Shown one piece after another: positions 1 through 8,458 of a stretch of 64,000 nucleotides of DNA. Source of the DNA: Actinomycetota bacterium (lineage in GTDB: Bacteria; Actinomycetota; Actinomycetes; Actinomycetales; Dermatophilaceae). The stretch's first letter is position 1. Each line of letters starts with the position of its first letter. A model generated the notes under the pieces. It was not told the DNA's origin, did not search any database, and worked only from the letters and a program-made list of their open reading frames with translations. Location: the NCBI GenBank assembly GCA_020161815.1, contig JAIUOP010000010.1, forward strand, positions 31,050-95,049. Reading direction: 5' to 3'. The position numbers and the translations under genes are program-made.

Positions 1-556
1 TGCGCGGGTCGGCGGTGAAGACGCCGTCGACATCGGAGTAGATCTCGCACACCTCGGCCTTGAGCGCCGCCGCGAGCGCGACCGCCGTGGTGTCGGAGCC
101 GCCGCGCCCGAGGGTGGTGATCTCCTTGGTGCTCTGGCTCACCCCCTGGAAGCCGGCGACGATGACGATGTGCCCCTCGCCGAGGGCGGTGGTGATCCGG
201 CCCGGGGTGACGTCGATGATCTTGGCCTTGCCGTGCTCCTCGGTCGTGATGACGCCGGCCTGGCTGCCGGTGAAGGAGCGCGCGGTGAAGCCGAGGTCGT
301 GGATCGCCATCGCGACCAGCGCCATCGAGATCCGCTCACCGGCCGTCATGAGCATGTCGAGCTCGCGCGCCGGGGGCAGCGGGCTGACCTCCTGGGCCAG
401 GTCGAGCAGCTCGTCGGTGGTGTCACCCATCGCGGACACCACGACGCAGACGTCGTGACCGGACCGCTTGGTCTCGGTGATCCGCCGGGCGACCCGCTTG
501 ATGCTCTCGGCGTCGGCGAGCGAGGAGCCGCCGTACTTCTGGACGACGATGGGCAC
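1..556 (-). CDS. lysC: Aspartate kinase, N-terminal part (gene runs off the window)
   Basis: Phosphorylates aspartate in the first step of the lysine, threonine, methionine and diaminopimelate pathway. About 185 N-terminal residues are visible. The family signature KYGGSS lies at residues 7-12, [16 protein letters not shown] follows near residue 40, then [14 protein letters not shown], and the nucleotide-binding [16 protein letters not shown] near residue 155. I chose the GTG at 554-556 because it places KYGG at the usual distance from the start and has GGAGCG a few bases upstream. The regulatory ACT domains lie outside the window. In many actinobacteria an internal start also makes a separate beta subunit; that part cannot be judged here. 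Family assignment is firm. Confidence 0.95.
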   Translation of the reverse strand, partial: MPIVVQKYGGSSLADAESIKRVARRITETKRSGHDVCVVVSAMGDTTDELLDLAQEVSPLPPARELDMLMTAGERISMALVAMAIHDLGFTARSFTGSQAGVITTEEHGKAKIIDVTPGRITTALGEGHIVIVAGFQGVSQSTKEITTLGRGGSDTTAVALAAALKAEVCEIYSDVDGVFTADPR

Positions 557-617
557 GAGGACTTCGCTCCTGACGTGGTCGGAAGGCCCGGGGAAAGGGC
601 CGGTCCAGCATAACGAG

Positions 618-656
618 GCGCCCGGCATACGGACGTCGTGACCGTATGCCGGGCGC
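618..656. terminator. Perfect 15-bp hairpin made from an inverted pair of the GTATGCCG octamer
   Basis: The arms GCGCCCGGCATACGG (618-632) and CCGTATGCCGGGCGC (642-656) pair perfectly around a 9-nt loop. It sits just past the stop of the L,D-transpeptidase gene and before lysC, so it probably ends the transpeptidase transcript. There is no clear U-run. Each arm contains one copy of the dispersed octamer. Confidence 0.7.
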
Positions 657-699
657 TCACCTCACGCGCGTGGGCTCACCGCCGCGTGGGGCCGGGATC

Positions 700-2121
700 T
701 CAGTAGTGGCTCACCACGACGGTGCCGATCGGAGCCCACGCGTAGACCTGGCCCGCGGTCGGGACCGGGAGGTTCACGCAGCCGTGCGAGCCGGTGTAGC
801 CGAAGGAGGAGCGCCACGGCGCGCCGTGGAGGGCGTAGCCGCGGTGGAAGTAGGCCACCCACGGCACGTCCGGGGCCTCGTAGTTGGTGCCGTCGGCGTT
901 CTCGCCGCGCATCGTCTGCTTGGCGTACTTGGCGTAGATCTTGTAGGTGCCGGTGACCGTCGGGGTCGCCGGGGCGCCGTTGACCATGGCGACCGGGCCG
1001 ATGACGGCGCGCCCGCCCTCGTAGGCCGTCATGGTGTGGTTCGAGAGGTTGACGTCGACCCACTTCTCGCCCTCGGCGGCGGGGTAGGCGAGATTCTCGG
1101 CGCCGGCGGCGACCTTGCGGTCGGTCCACGTCGCCTTGGTGGTCTGGACGGCGAAGGTGCCGGCATACGGCTGTCCGCCGGCGAGGGCAGCGACGGCCGC
1201 GTCCGCGACCTCGGTCCCGTTGGTGACCTCGGCTCCGTCCTTGGCGTTCGTCGTCACCTTGAGCACCGCACCGGTGGCGGCGCTGACATTGCGGACACCG
1301 TTGACGGCCTTGACCTTCAGGCTGTCGGCCTTCGCCGTCACCCACTGCGTGACGGCGGCCTTGTCGATCGTCGGGTCGCCGGGCACGCCGTCGGTCACGG
1401 GGACCTGCACCCAGCCGGCCTTGTCCTCGGCCGAGGCCTCGAAGGTCTTGCTGTCGGCGGTGATCGCCAGCGGCGCCGCGACGATGGCGTTGGCCTTGTC
1501 GGCCACGGCCTGGGCGGCCTCGGTCGAGACCCCCGCCTCGAGGGTGACGAACTTGGCCTCGGTGCTCGCCGAGGTGAGCGTGCGCGCGGCGTTCTTGACG
1601 ACGTCCTGCAGGCTCGCCGGGTCGATCGTGGTGCCGGCGACGGCCGGCGTGACGGTGAACGTGGTGCTCCCGTCGGCGCGCGCGACGGCGGCGTTGAGGG
1701 CGGGCGTGCCCTCCTTGGCGACCAGTCCACCGACGAAGTCCTCGAGGACCTTGTCGTCGACGGTGACCACGGGCTCGACGGCGTGCGGGGAGACAAGAGC
1801 CTTGGCGTAGGCCGACCAGTCGGCATTGGCCTCGAAGACCTTCGCGACGGTGGCGTCGACGTCGATCCCGACACCGAGGTCGGCCAGGGAGGCGGTCTGG
1901 GTGCCGGCGCCGGAGGTGACGGTGAGCTCGACCTTCTGGGCGCGCTCCTTGAGCGAGGTCGCGAGGTCGGCGCGCGTGAGTCCGCTGACACCCTGCCCGG
2001 AGACCGAGCTGCCGGGGAGGGCCCGGTCCTGGTAGTGCGCGGCATACGCCGTCGCGCCGGACCCGACGAGGACGGCAAGCGTCGCCCCGGTGGCGAGCAG
2101 CACCCTGGTGGTCTTCTTCAC
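700..2121 (-). CDS. Secreted L,D-transpeptidase with peptidoglycan-binding region (YkuD family)
   Basis: Forms 3-3 cross-links in peptidoglycan, or attaches material to it, outside the cytoplasmic membrane. The 473-residue product begins with a signal segment (MKKTTRVLLATGATLAVLVG, processing after TAYA). The middle (about 40-340) resembles the repeated peptidoglycan-binding modules (PF12229 type) often found before YkuD domains. The last 120 residues are the catalytic domain, with the conserved His in ALHGAPW and the SHGCVNLP motif carrying the nucleophilic Cys close to the C-terminus. The GTG start has GAAGGACG just upstream. It stands alone, with a hairpin after its stop. Function class is secure; the exact substrate is not. 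Confidence 0.93.
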   Translation of the reverse strand: MKKTTRVLLATGATLAVLVGSGATAYAAHYQDRALPGSSVSGQGVSGLTRADLATSLKERAQKVELTVTSGAGTQTASLADLGVGIDVDATVAKVFEANADWSAYAKALVSPHAVEPVVTVDDKVLEDFVGGLVAKEGTPALNAAVARADGSTTFTVTPAVAGTTIDPASLQDVVKNAARTLTSASTEAKFVTLEAGVSTEAAQAVADKANAIVAAPLAITADSKTFEASAEDKAGWVQVPVTDGVPGDPTIDKAAVTQWVTAKADSLKVKAVNGVRNVSAATGAVLKVTTNAKDGAEVTNGTEVADAAVAALAGGQPYAGTFAVQTTKATWTDRKVAAGAENLAYPAAEGEKWVDVNLSNHTMTAYEGGRAVIGPVAMVNGAPATPTVTGTYKIYAKYAKQTMRGENADGTNYEAPDVPWVAYFHRGYALHGAPWRSSFGYTGSHGCVNLPVPTAGQVYAWAPIGTVVVSHY

Positions 2122-2242
2122 TGCAGAACGTCCTTCACACGTCGGCGGCCCCCCGGCCTGTCACAGATCGCCCTCTATCATGCCGTACGCGAGGCTGTGT
2201 GCATTACCAGCGACCACTGTGGGAGGCCACAGAGCGGGACGC

Positions 2243-2806
2243 TCAGCGGTGCAGCGCGTCGAATTCCGCCTCGGCCACGACCTCCGGGTCGGCGTCCAGC
2301 CGCACGTGGGAGACCAGCGACTGGACGACCCGCAGGGCCATCGCGGCCCGCTCACCCCACCCTGAGAGGTAGCTGAACTGCCACCACCACAGGGCCTCGT
2401 CGAGCCCGCCGCGCTCGTGGTGGGAGAGCCCGTGCGAGAGGGCGGCGGCGATCTCGACGAGGTCGCCGACGAGGCTGCCGCTGGTCGGGGTGGGGTCCAG
2501 GACCGGGTCGGTGACGTCGGCGTAGTCGTCGAGCCCCTCGAAGGTGGCGAGCAGGCCCGCGCGCAGGTGGTCGAGCTCGACATCGGGCCCGGCGTCGGGC
2601 TCGAACCGCTCAGCCGGCACGACGTCCTCGATCGCCCCGAGCCGGGCGCCCATGAGGAGGACCTGGGAGAGGGCGAGCAGGCACATCGGCAGGGTCGCGT
2701 CGAAGGACTCCCCGCGCGCGATGTCGCTCATCGTGCGGGCGTACATCCGCGCATCGGCGGCGCAGTCGTCGGCGAGCACCTGCAGCTCGCTGCGGTCCTC
2801 AGGCAT
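2243..2806 (-). CDS. DUF5063 domain protein next to recR
   Basis: Conserved actinobacterial protein of unknown function, 187 residues, acidic and largely helical, rich in Trp and Leu in its C-terminal half ([22 protein letters not shown]). No signal peptide or membrane segment is seen. Its ATG overlaps the end of recR by eight bases, so the two are almost certainly translationally coupled. The pairing with recR is a known conserved arrangement in actinobacteria, which hints at a DNA-repair-linked role, but no activity can be read from the sequence. Confidence 0.85.
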   Translation of the reverse strand: MPEDRSELQVLADDCAADARMYARTMSDIARGESFDATLPMCLLALSQVLLMGARLGAIEDVVPAERFEPDAGPDVELDHLRAGLLATFEGLDDYADVTDPVLDPTPTSGSLVGDLVEIAAALSHGLSHHERGGLDEALWWWQFSYLSGWGERAAMALRVVQSLVSHVRLDADPEVVAEAEFDALHR

Positions 2807-3398
2807 GGATCAACGTCCTTCCCTCGAAGGCCCGACCGAGGGTGACCTCGTCGGCGTACTCGAGATCGCCACCGACCGGCAGGCCGGAGGCCAAGCGGGT
2901 GACCCGGAGCTCGAGGTCCTTGAGCAGCCGCCCGAGGTAGGCGGCGGTCGCCTCGCCCTCCAGGTTGGGGTCGGTCGCGATGATCACCTCGGTGACCGCG
3001 CCACTGGACAGGCGCGCCATGAGCTCGGTGAAGCGCAGGTCGCTGGGCCCGACGCCGTCGATCGGGCTGATCGCGCCACCGAGCACGTGGTAGGTGCCGC
3101 GGAACTCCCGGGTGCGCTCGATGGCGACGACGTCCTTGGGCTCCTCGACGACGCAGATCGCGCTCGGGTCGCGGCGCGGGTCGCTGCACACCCGGCACAT
3201 CGGGGCCTCGGCGACGTTGAAGCAGCGTTCGCAGTAGCGGACCTTCTCCTTGACCGCGGTCAGGGCGGCGGCGAGGCGCTCGACGTCGACGGCGTCGGCC
3301 TGGAGCAGGTGGAAGGCGATGCGTTGGGCACCCTTGGGACCGACCCCGGGCAGCCGCCCGAGCTCGTCGATGAGGTCCTGGACCGCGCCTTCGTACAC
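2799..3398 (-). CDS. recR: Recombination protein RecR
   Basis: Works with RecO and RecF to load RecA on single-stranded gaps. The 199-residue length is normal. The N-terminal helix-hairpin-helix contains [20 protein letters not shown], then comes the zinc finger with Cys pairs in [17 protein letters not shown] (about residues 54-70), and a TOPRIM domain starting at [16 protein letters not shown]. The GTG start at 3396-3398 gives the standard [19 protein letters not shown]-terminus. It overlaps the DUF5063 gene downstream and lies 4 bases after the metal-binding chaperone gene. Unusually, ybaB/ebfC, which normally separates dnaX and recR, is not present here. Confidence 0.96.
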   Translation of the reverse strand: MYEGAVQDLIDELGRLPGVGPKGAQRIAFHLLQADAVDVERLAAALTAVKEKVRYCERCFNVAEAPMCRVCSDPRRDPSAICVVEEPKDVVAIERTREFRGTYHVLGGAISPIDGVGPSDLRFTELMARLSSGAVTEVIIATDPNLEGEATAAYLGRLLKDLELRVTRLASGLPVGGDLEYADEVTLGRAFEGRTLIHA

Positions 3399-3402
3399 GA
3401 GG

Positions 3403-3651
3403 TCAGACCAGGTGGTAGTCGCCGGCCTCGGCGAGCGCCTCGGCGACCTCGTCGGGCGTGACGGTCCGCAGGGCCTCGACGGTGACGATCGACTCGCCAC
3501 CCTTGACGACCTCGACGCCGACGCTGGTGACGTCGTCGATCGCCGAGAGCTCGTCGATGACGGCGTTGGCGCAGTGCCCGCAGGTGAGGCCGGTCGCACC
3601 GAAGGTCTGGGTGGTGGTCTCGGGCTGTTCGGTCTCGGGGATCTCGTTCAT
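3403..3651 (-). CDS. Heavy-metal-associated (CopZ-like) domain protein
   Basis: Small 82-residue cytosolic metallochaperone-like protein, most likely binding Cu(I) through the Cys pair in [11 protein letters not shown] (the HMA signature, in which the usual Met is Leu). The rest shows the ferredoxin-like babbabb pattern ending in [20 protein letters not shown] chose the internal ATG at 3649-3651 because the upstream ATG adds a tail unlike the family. No P-type ATPase or copper regulator is adjacent, so its partner is unknown. It is packed between plsC and recR in a row of minus-strand genes. Confidence 0.85.
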   Translation of the reverse strand: MNEIPETEQPETTTQTFGATGLTCGHCANAVIDELSAIDDVTSVGVEVVKGGESIVTVEALRTVTPDEVAEALAEAGDYHLV

Positions 3652-3726
3652 GGACGAAAGCGTATGCCGTGGGGCCGACACCGTGCCGCACGCGCGATGT
3701 GTTGTCGGCGGCGTCGGAGCGTGGCC

Positions 3727-4416
3727 TCAGACAGCGAGCGCGGCGCCGGACTCCGGCGGCAGCTCGTTGTAGGCGTCGACCCGCTCCTGCCCGGACAGCG
3801 CGGCGATCGCGGTCATCACCTCGTCGGTGAGCTCGCGACGGGCCCGGCCGGCCGGCATACCGGCATAGCGCTCCGGGGAGATCGGCCGACCGAAGGCGAC
3901 ACGCACCTTGGCCAGCGAGGGCAGCCGGCTCCCGACCGGCTGGACCTTGTCGGTGCCGACCAGCCCGACCGGCACCACCGGGACGCCCGCGGTGAGCGCG
4001 AGCCAGGCGACGCCGGTGCGGCCCCTGTAGAGCCGGCCGTCGCGGGAGCGGGTGCCCTCGGGATAGATGCCGAAGGCGCGACCCTCCTTGAGGACCTCGA
4101 GGGCGAGCTCCAGCGACTCCTGCGCGGCTCGCGAGGAGTGCCGGTCGACCGGGATCGCCTGGGAGCCGACGAAGAAGCCGCGCCGGATGGCGCCCATGAC
4201 GCCGGTGCCGGTGAAGTAGTCGGACTTGGCGAGGAAGCTCACCGGGCGCGGGCTCGCGATCGGGATCGCGAAGGAGTCGATGAAGGAGAGGTGGTTGCTG
4301 GCGAGGATGACGCCACCGGTGCGCGGGATGTGCTCGCGGCCGGTGATGGTGGGGCGCCAGATCCCCTTCGCGAGCGGCACGACCGCCGCCTTGCCCAGGT
4401 GGTAGAACGCGGTCAC
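3727..4416 (-). CDS. plsC: 1-acyl-sn-glycerol-3-phosphate acyltransferase family protein
   Basis: Transfers an acyl chain to lysophosphatidic acid, or a related acceptor, at the inner membrane. The 229-residue protein shows the four PlsC blocks: NHLSFID (HX4D catalytic motif, near residue 41), the FLAKSDYF region, the glycerol-phosphate-binding GIYPEGTRSRDG, and VPVVPVGLVGTDKV. The first 20 residues are moderately hydrophobic. Its ATG overlaps the dnaX stop (ATGA), so it is probably expressed with dnaX. Several paralogues usually exist in actinobacteria, so the acceptor is not certain. Confidence 0.92.
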   Translation of the reverse strand: MTAFYHLGKAAVVPLAKGIWRPTITGREHIPRTGGVILASNHLSFIDSFAIPIASPRPVSFLAKSDYFTGTGVMGAIRRGFFVGSQAIPVDRHSSRAAQESLELALEVLKEGRAFGIYPEGTRSRDGRLYRGRTGVAWLALTAGVPVVPVGLVGTDKVQPVGSRLPSLAKVRVAFGRPISPERYAGMPAGRARRELTDEVMTAIAALSGQERVDAYNELPPESGAALAV

Positions 4417-6656
4417 GTGGTCTGGTCCTTGATGATCGTGGCGCCGAGGAGTCGCTCGACGACCGGCACGCCCACGTCCCCGAGGGCCTCGATGTCCTCG
4501 TCATCGTCGCTGACGGCGGAGTCGTCGGCGACGTGCGTCTCGGGATCCGGCGTCCGCGCGGCCTCCAGGCGGGCCCGCTCGAGCGGGGTCAGGTGGGCCT
4601 CGTCGGCCGGTGCGGCGTTGTCCACTCCGGCCTCCGGGCCGTCGGCCCCGCCGGGCAGGGCGGTCCCGGCCGGCCCCTCGGTGGCCCACGAGGGCGCCGA
4701 CCCGGGAGCCGAGGGCAGGTCGGACCAGCTCTGCTCGGAGGCGCGGGGGTCCACGTGCGCTGCCTCGGGTGCCGCTCCCGGGGCCGCCGCTCCCGGGGCT
4801 CCCGGTGCCGCCGAGCCGGGGCCCGGCGTCCACGGGGACCGGGTCGGAGCGGCGCCGGTCGGTGTCGGCGCCTCCTGGACGCGGGCGGTCGGGTCCGGGG
4901 GCAGCACCGGGGCCACGCCGCGGTGACTGGTGGCGTCCTCGCCCCCGGTGGCGGGCACGCCGTGCACCTGCGCCTCGACGCCGAGCACGTCGATGAGCGC
5001 CTGGCGGACGTAGTCGGCGTGGGCGCCCCGGCGGAAGGTCTGGGTCAGGCCGGAGGTCGCGATGCCGAGCACGAGGCGCTGGCCGTCGTAGTCGAGCACC
5101 TGGGCATGCTCGGACACGAAGGTCCACGTGGTGCGCCGCAGCTCGAAGAGCTTGGCGAGGACGTCCGGCCAGGAGCGGCGGATCGCGGCCACGTCCAGTC
5201 CGCCGGGTCCCTTGGGCGAGGCTGCTTCGGACACGGGCGCAGGGGCCGCCGGTTCGGGGCCGGAAGGGCCCGAGCTCGCGTGGACCGCCGGCGGACGCCC
5301 CGCCGCATCGGCCGGTCGCGCGACGTCCTCCAGTGCCGTCGGGGACGGGACGTCCGCGGGCGGCGGGACCATCGACGGGACCGGAGACGAGGGTGCCGGG
5401 GTCGGCGCCATCGGCGGGGAGGGATGCGCCGAGGGGGGCAGCGGCTGCGTCGAGGTGGGTCGGGGCAGCGCGGGCTGGGCCGCGGTGGGGACCCCACCGA
5501 CGTCGAGGCGACGTTCGAGGCGATCGAGGCGCGCGGCATACCCGGCCTCACCCGCCGCCCCGGGAAGGAGGATGCGGGCCGCGATCAGCTCGAGCTGGAG
5601 CCGGGGCGCCGTGGCCCCGGTCATCTCGGTGAGGCCGGCGTTGACGATGTCGGCGGCGCGGGAGAGCGCGCCCGGCCCGAAGGCGACGGACTGTGCCCGC
5701 ATCCGGTCGAGCTGGTCGGTGGGCACGCCCCGCAGCACGGCGGCCGCACCGTCCGGGATGGCGGCGACGACGATGAGGTCGCGCAGGCGCTCGAGGAGGT
5801 CTTCGACGAAGCGGCGTGGATCCAGGCCGGTCTCGATGACGCGCTCGATCGCCCGGAACACCCCAGCGGCGTCCCCGGCGCCGAAGGCGTCGATGGTGGC
5901 ATCGAGCAGCTCGCCGTCGGTGAAGCCGAGCAGCGCCGCGGCCGACTCGTAGGTGAGTCCCTCGGCGCCGGAGCCGGCGATGAGCTGGTCGAGGACCGAG
6001 AGCGAGTCACGCACCGAGCCGCCACCGGCCCGGATGACGAAGGACAGCACGCCCGGGGCGACGCTCACGCCCTCCTGGGTGCACAGGTGCTCCATGTACT
6101 CCTGGAGCTGCCCTGGCGGCACGAGCCGGAAGGGGTAGTGGTGCGTGCGGGAGCGGATCGTGCCGATGACCTTCTCCGGCTCGGTCGTCGCGAAGACGAA
6201 CTTCACGTGCTCGGGCGGCTCCTCGACGATCTTGAGCAGGGCATTGAAGCCCTGCGGCGTCACCATGTGCGCCTCGTCGATGATGTAGATCTTGTAGCGG
6301 CTCTGCGCCGGGCCGTAGCTCGCGCGCTCCCGCAGGTCGCGAGCGTCGTCGACGCCGCCGTGGCTGGCCGCGTCGATCTCGATGACGTCGACGGTGCCGG
6401 CGCCCCCACGAGCCAGGGCCACGCACGAGTCACACGTGCCGCAGGGCTCGGGCGTCGGGCCCTGCTCGCAGTTCAGGCACCGGGCGAGGATCCGGGCGCT
6501 CGTCGTCTTGCCGCAGCCGCGCGGACCACTGAAGAGGTACGCGTGGTTGACCCGGCCGGTGCGCAGCGCCTGGATGAGCGGAGCGGTGACGTGCTCCTGA
6601 CCGATGACGTCGGCGAACGTCTCGGGCCGGTAGCGGCGATAGAGCGCGACGGTCAC
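4413..6656 (-). CDS. dnaX: DNA polymerase III subunits gamma/tau
   Basis: Clamp-loader ATPase of the replisome. The product has 747 residues. The N-terminal AAA+ domain has LYRRYRPETFADVIGQEHV at the start, Walker A GPRGCGKTT, a zinc module (CLNCEQGPTPEPCGTCDSC), Walker B IIDEAHMV and sensor FATTEPEKVIGTI. Residues about 380-600 and 650-730 are Pro/Ala-rich linkers around a conserved C-terminal block. I chose the GTG at 6654-6656 because AGGGTGAG lies about 6 bases before it; the GTG at 6663-6665 is a weaker alternative. I see no obvious frameshift signal for a short gamma form. Downstream come plsC, the HMA gene and recR. Confidence 0.96.
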   Translation of the reverse strand: MTVALYRRYRPETFADVIGQEHVTAPLIQALRTGRVNHAYLFSGPRGCGKTTSARILARCLNCEQGPTPEPCGTCDSCVALARGGAGTVDVIEIDAASHGGVDDARDLRERASYGPAQSRYKIYIIDEAHMVTPQGFNALLKIVEEPPEHVKFVFATTEPEKVIGTIRSRTHHYPFRLVPPGQLQEYMEHLCTQEGVSVAPGVLSFVIRAGGGSVRDSLSVLDQLIAGSGAEGLTYESAAALLGFTDGELLDATIDAFGAGDAAGVFRAIERVIETGLDPRRFVEDLLERLRDLIVVAAIPDGAAAVLRGVPTDQLDRMRAQSVAFGPGALSRAADIVNAGLTEMTGATAPRLQLELIAARILLPGAAGEAGYAARLDRLERRLDVGGVPTAAQPALPRPTSTQPLPPSAHPSPPMAPTPAPSSPVPSMVPPPADVPSPTALEDVARPADAAGRPPAVHASSGPSGPEPAAPAPVSEAASPKGPGGLDVAAIRRSWPDVLAKLFELRRTTWTFVSEHAQVLDYDGQRLVLGIATSGLTQTFRRGAHADYVRQALIDVLGVEAQVHGVPATGGEDATSHRGVAPVLPPDPTARVQEAPTPTGAAPTRSPWTPGPGSAAPGAPGAAAPGAAPEAAHVDPRASEQSWSDLPSAPGSAPSWATEGPAGTALPGGADGPEAGVDNAAPADEAHLTPLERARLEAARTPDPETHVADDSAVSDDDEDIEALGDVGVPVVERLLGATIIKDQTT

Positions 6657-6753
6657 GGAACTCACCCTAGCCGCGGCCGCCCACAGCCGGTATGCCGTGC
6701 ACAGGCCCCCGTGGAGCCCGCACCAGGGCTCGGGGCTGGGTAGGTTGGCAGGC

Positions 6754-7803
6754 ATGACCGGGGAACTCGTCCTCGTCGCCAATGCCGGCGACGCCACCGT
6801 GAGCGCCTTCATCCTCGATGCCGCCGGCCAGCGGCTCGTCCCCCTCGCCACCAGCGCGGTCGGCCGAGGCTGCTCGACCTTCGCCGTCGACGAGGCGCGC
6901 GACCTGGTCTACGCCAACACCAAGGGCGACGCGGACGGTGCCGGAGAGGGCATCGACGTCTTCCGGCTGGACCGGGCCGCCGGCACGCTCGAGCAGGTCG
7001 GGCACCGCGACACCGAGGGCAACCTCGCCTACCTCGCGCTCGCCCATGACGGCGCGGTCCTCGCCGGAGCGGCCTACCACGCGGGCTTCGCCGCGACCTG
7101 GTGCGTGGACGGGACGGGCGGGATCGGCGAACCGGTCGCCAGGGTCGACTGGCCCAATGCGCACTGCGTGGCCGCGGTCGAGGGCAACCTCTACGTCGTC
7201 TCCCTGGGTGCCGACGCAATCGGGCAGTACGACCTCTCCCCCGCCGGCGAGCTCAACCCGCTCGACCCGGTCGCGGCGGAGGCTCCGGCCGGCAGCGGTC
7301 CGCGCCACCTCGTCCTGGGCGCTGAGGGGGCCCTCGCCTTCGTCGTCACCGAGTTCTCCGGCGAGGTGCTCAGCTACGACCGGGACCCCGCCACGGGTGC
7401 CCTCACCCTCGCCGGTGCAGCCGTGGCCCACGCGTCCGATCGCGGGCTGGGCCACAGCCGCTACGGCGCGGACCCGCGCGCCGAGCACCTCATCTGGGGC
7501 GCCGATGTCCACCTCGCGCGCGGCGGGCACGTCCTGCTCGCCTCCGAGCGGACCGAGAGCACGATCGCCAGCCTGCGGGTCGACGCCGGCGGCCGGGTCG
7601 GCGACCTCGTCGAGGTCCTCGACACCGAGCGGCAGCCCCGCGGCTTCGCGGTCAGCCGTGACGGGCGGTACGCCGTGGTCGCGGGCGAGGCCTCCACCGA
7701 CGTCTCGCTCGTCGCCATCGGCGCCGACGGGTCGCTGCGCACCCTGTCGTATGCCGCGACCGGTCGCGGAGCCAACTGGGTGCGCACCCTCCCCCGTGGC
7801 TGA
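6754..7803 (+). CDS. Lactonase family beta-propeller protein
   Basis: Related to 6-phosphogluconolactonase of the YbhE/Pgl type (PF10282), a seven-bladed beta-propeller. The 349-residue product has the typical start TGELVLVANAGDATVSAFIL, the NLAYLALAHDG block, the GSGPRHLVLGAEGALAFVVTE motif and a C-terminal QPRGFAVSRDGRYAVVAGE blade. No signal peptide is seen, so it is probably cytosolic. The ATG at 6754 matches the family start. The gene overlaps the next gene by eight bases, suggesting one transcript with the ABC genes. Whether it acts on 6-phosphogluconolactone or another lactone is unknown. Confidence 0.85.
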   Translation: MTGELVLVANAGDATVSAFILDAAGQRLVPLATSAVGRGCSTFAVDEARDLVYANTKGDADGAGEGIDVFRLDRAAGTLEQVGHRDTEGNLAYLALAHDGAVLAGAAYHAGFAATWCVDGTGGIGEPVARVDWPNAHCVAAVEGNLYVVSLGADAIGQYDLSPAGELNPLDPVAAEAPAGSGPRHLVLGAEGALAFVVTEFSGEVLSYDRDPATGALTLAGAAVAHASDRGLGHSRYGADPRAEHLIWGADVHLARGGHVLLASERTESTIASLRVDAGGRVGDLVEVLDTERQPRGFAVSRDGRYAVVAGEASTDVSLVAIGADGSLRTLSYAATGRGANWVRTLPRG

Positions 7804-8458
7804 CGGCGGCGGCGTCCTCGTCGCGCGCGAGGTCTCGAAGTCGATCGACGGCGTCCACCTCCTCGCCCCGGTCTCCCTGACGGCGACCCCGGGCACGGCG
7901 ACCGTCCTGCGCGGGCCGAACGGCGCCGGCAAGACGACCCTGCTCCGCCTCCTCGCCGGCCGCACCGACCCGAGCAGCGGCGCCGTGACCCTCGACGGCG
8001 AGCCCGTCGACGAGCGCAAGCCGGCCACCCGCGATGCCGTGGCGAGCCTGCTCGGCGCGCCCTCGGCATACCCCGACCTCACCCTGCGTGACCACCTCAC
8101 GCTGGTCGACGCGACCTGGGGACGCGACCCGGCGACGTGCGAGGAACGGGTCCACGACTGCCTCGTCGAGCTGACGATCGCCCCCTTCGCGGGCCGCTTC
8201 CCCCACGAGCTGTCCTCGGGGCAGACCCAGCTGTTCCACCTGGCGCTCGTCCTGTTCCGGCCCGCGCGCGTGCTCCTCCTCGACGAGCCGGAGCAGCGCC
8301 TCGACAGCGAGCGTCGGGCCCTGGTCACCGACCTGCTCGGCCGGCGCCGTGACACGGGCACGACGCTCGTGCTCGCCTGCCATGACCCGGCTATCACCGA
8401 CGCCCTCGCCGACGCCGTGATCGACATCCACGCCGCGGACGCCCCCGACGCGCCATGA
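7796..8458 (+). CDS. ABC transporter ATP-binding protein
   Basis: The energy-coupling subunit of an ABC exporter, 220 residues, with Walker A RGPNGAGKTT (about residues 38-47), the signature region ELSSGQTQLFHLAL, Walker B VLLLDEPEQRLD and the H-loop ACHDP. The start is the GTG at 7796, inside the end of the lactonase gene. Its stop overlaps the ATG of the following membrane protein (ATGA), so the two are coupled and probably make one transporter. The signature has SSGQ, as in many small exporters; substrate unknown. Confidence 0.9.
   Translation: MADGGGVLVAREVSKSIDGVHLLAPVSLTATPGTATVLRGPNGAGKTTLLRLLAGRTDPSSGAVTLDGEPVDERKPATRDAVASLLGAPSAYPDLTLRDHLTLVDATWGRDPATCEERVHDCLVELTIAPFAGRFPHELSSGQTQLFHLALVLFRPARVLLLDEPEQRLDSERRALVTDLLGRRRDTGTTLVLACHDPAITDALADAVIDIHAADAPDAP

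Noticed and set aside
646..2376. Long plus-strand frame opposite the L,D-transpeptidase gene
   Set aside because: Typical mirror frame of a GC-rich gene: Gly/Arg/Asp-rich, no domain, no ribosome site. The minus-strand gene has clear catalytic motifs.
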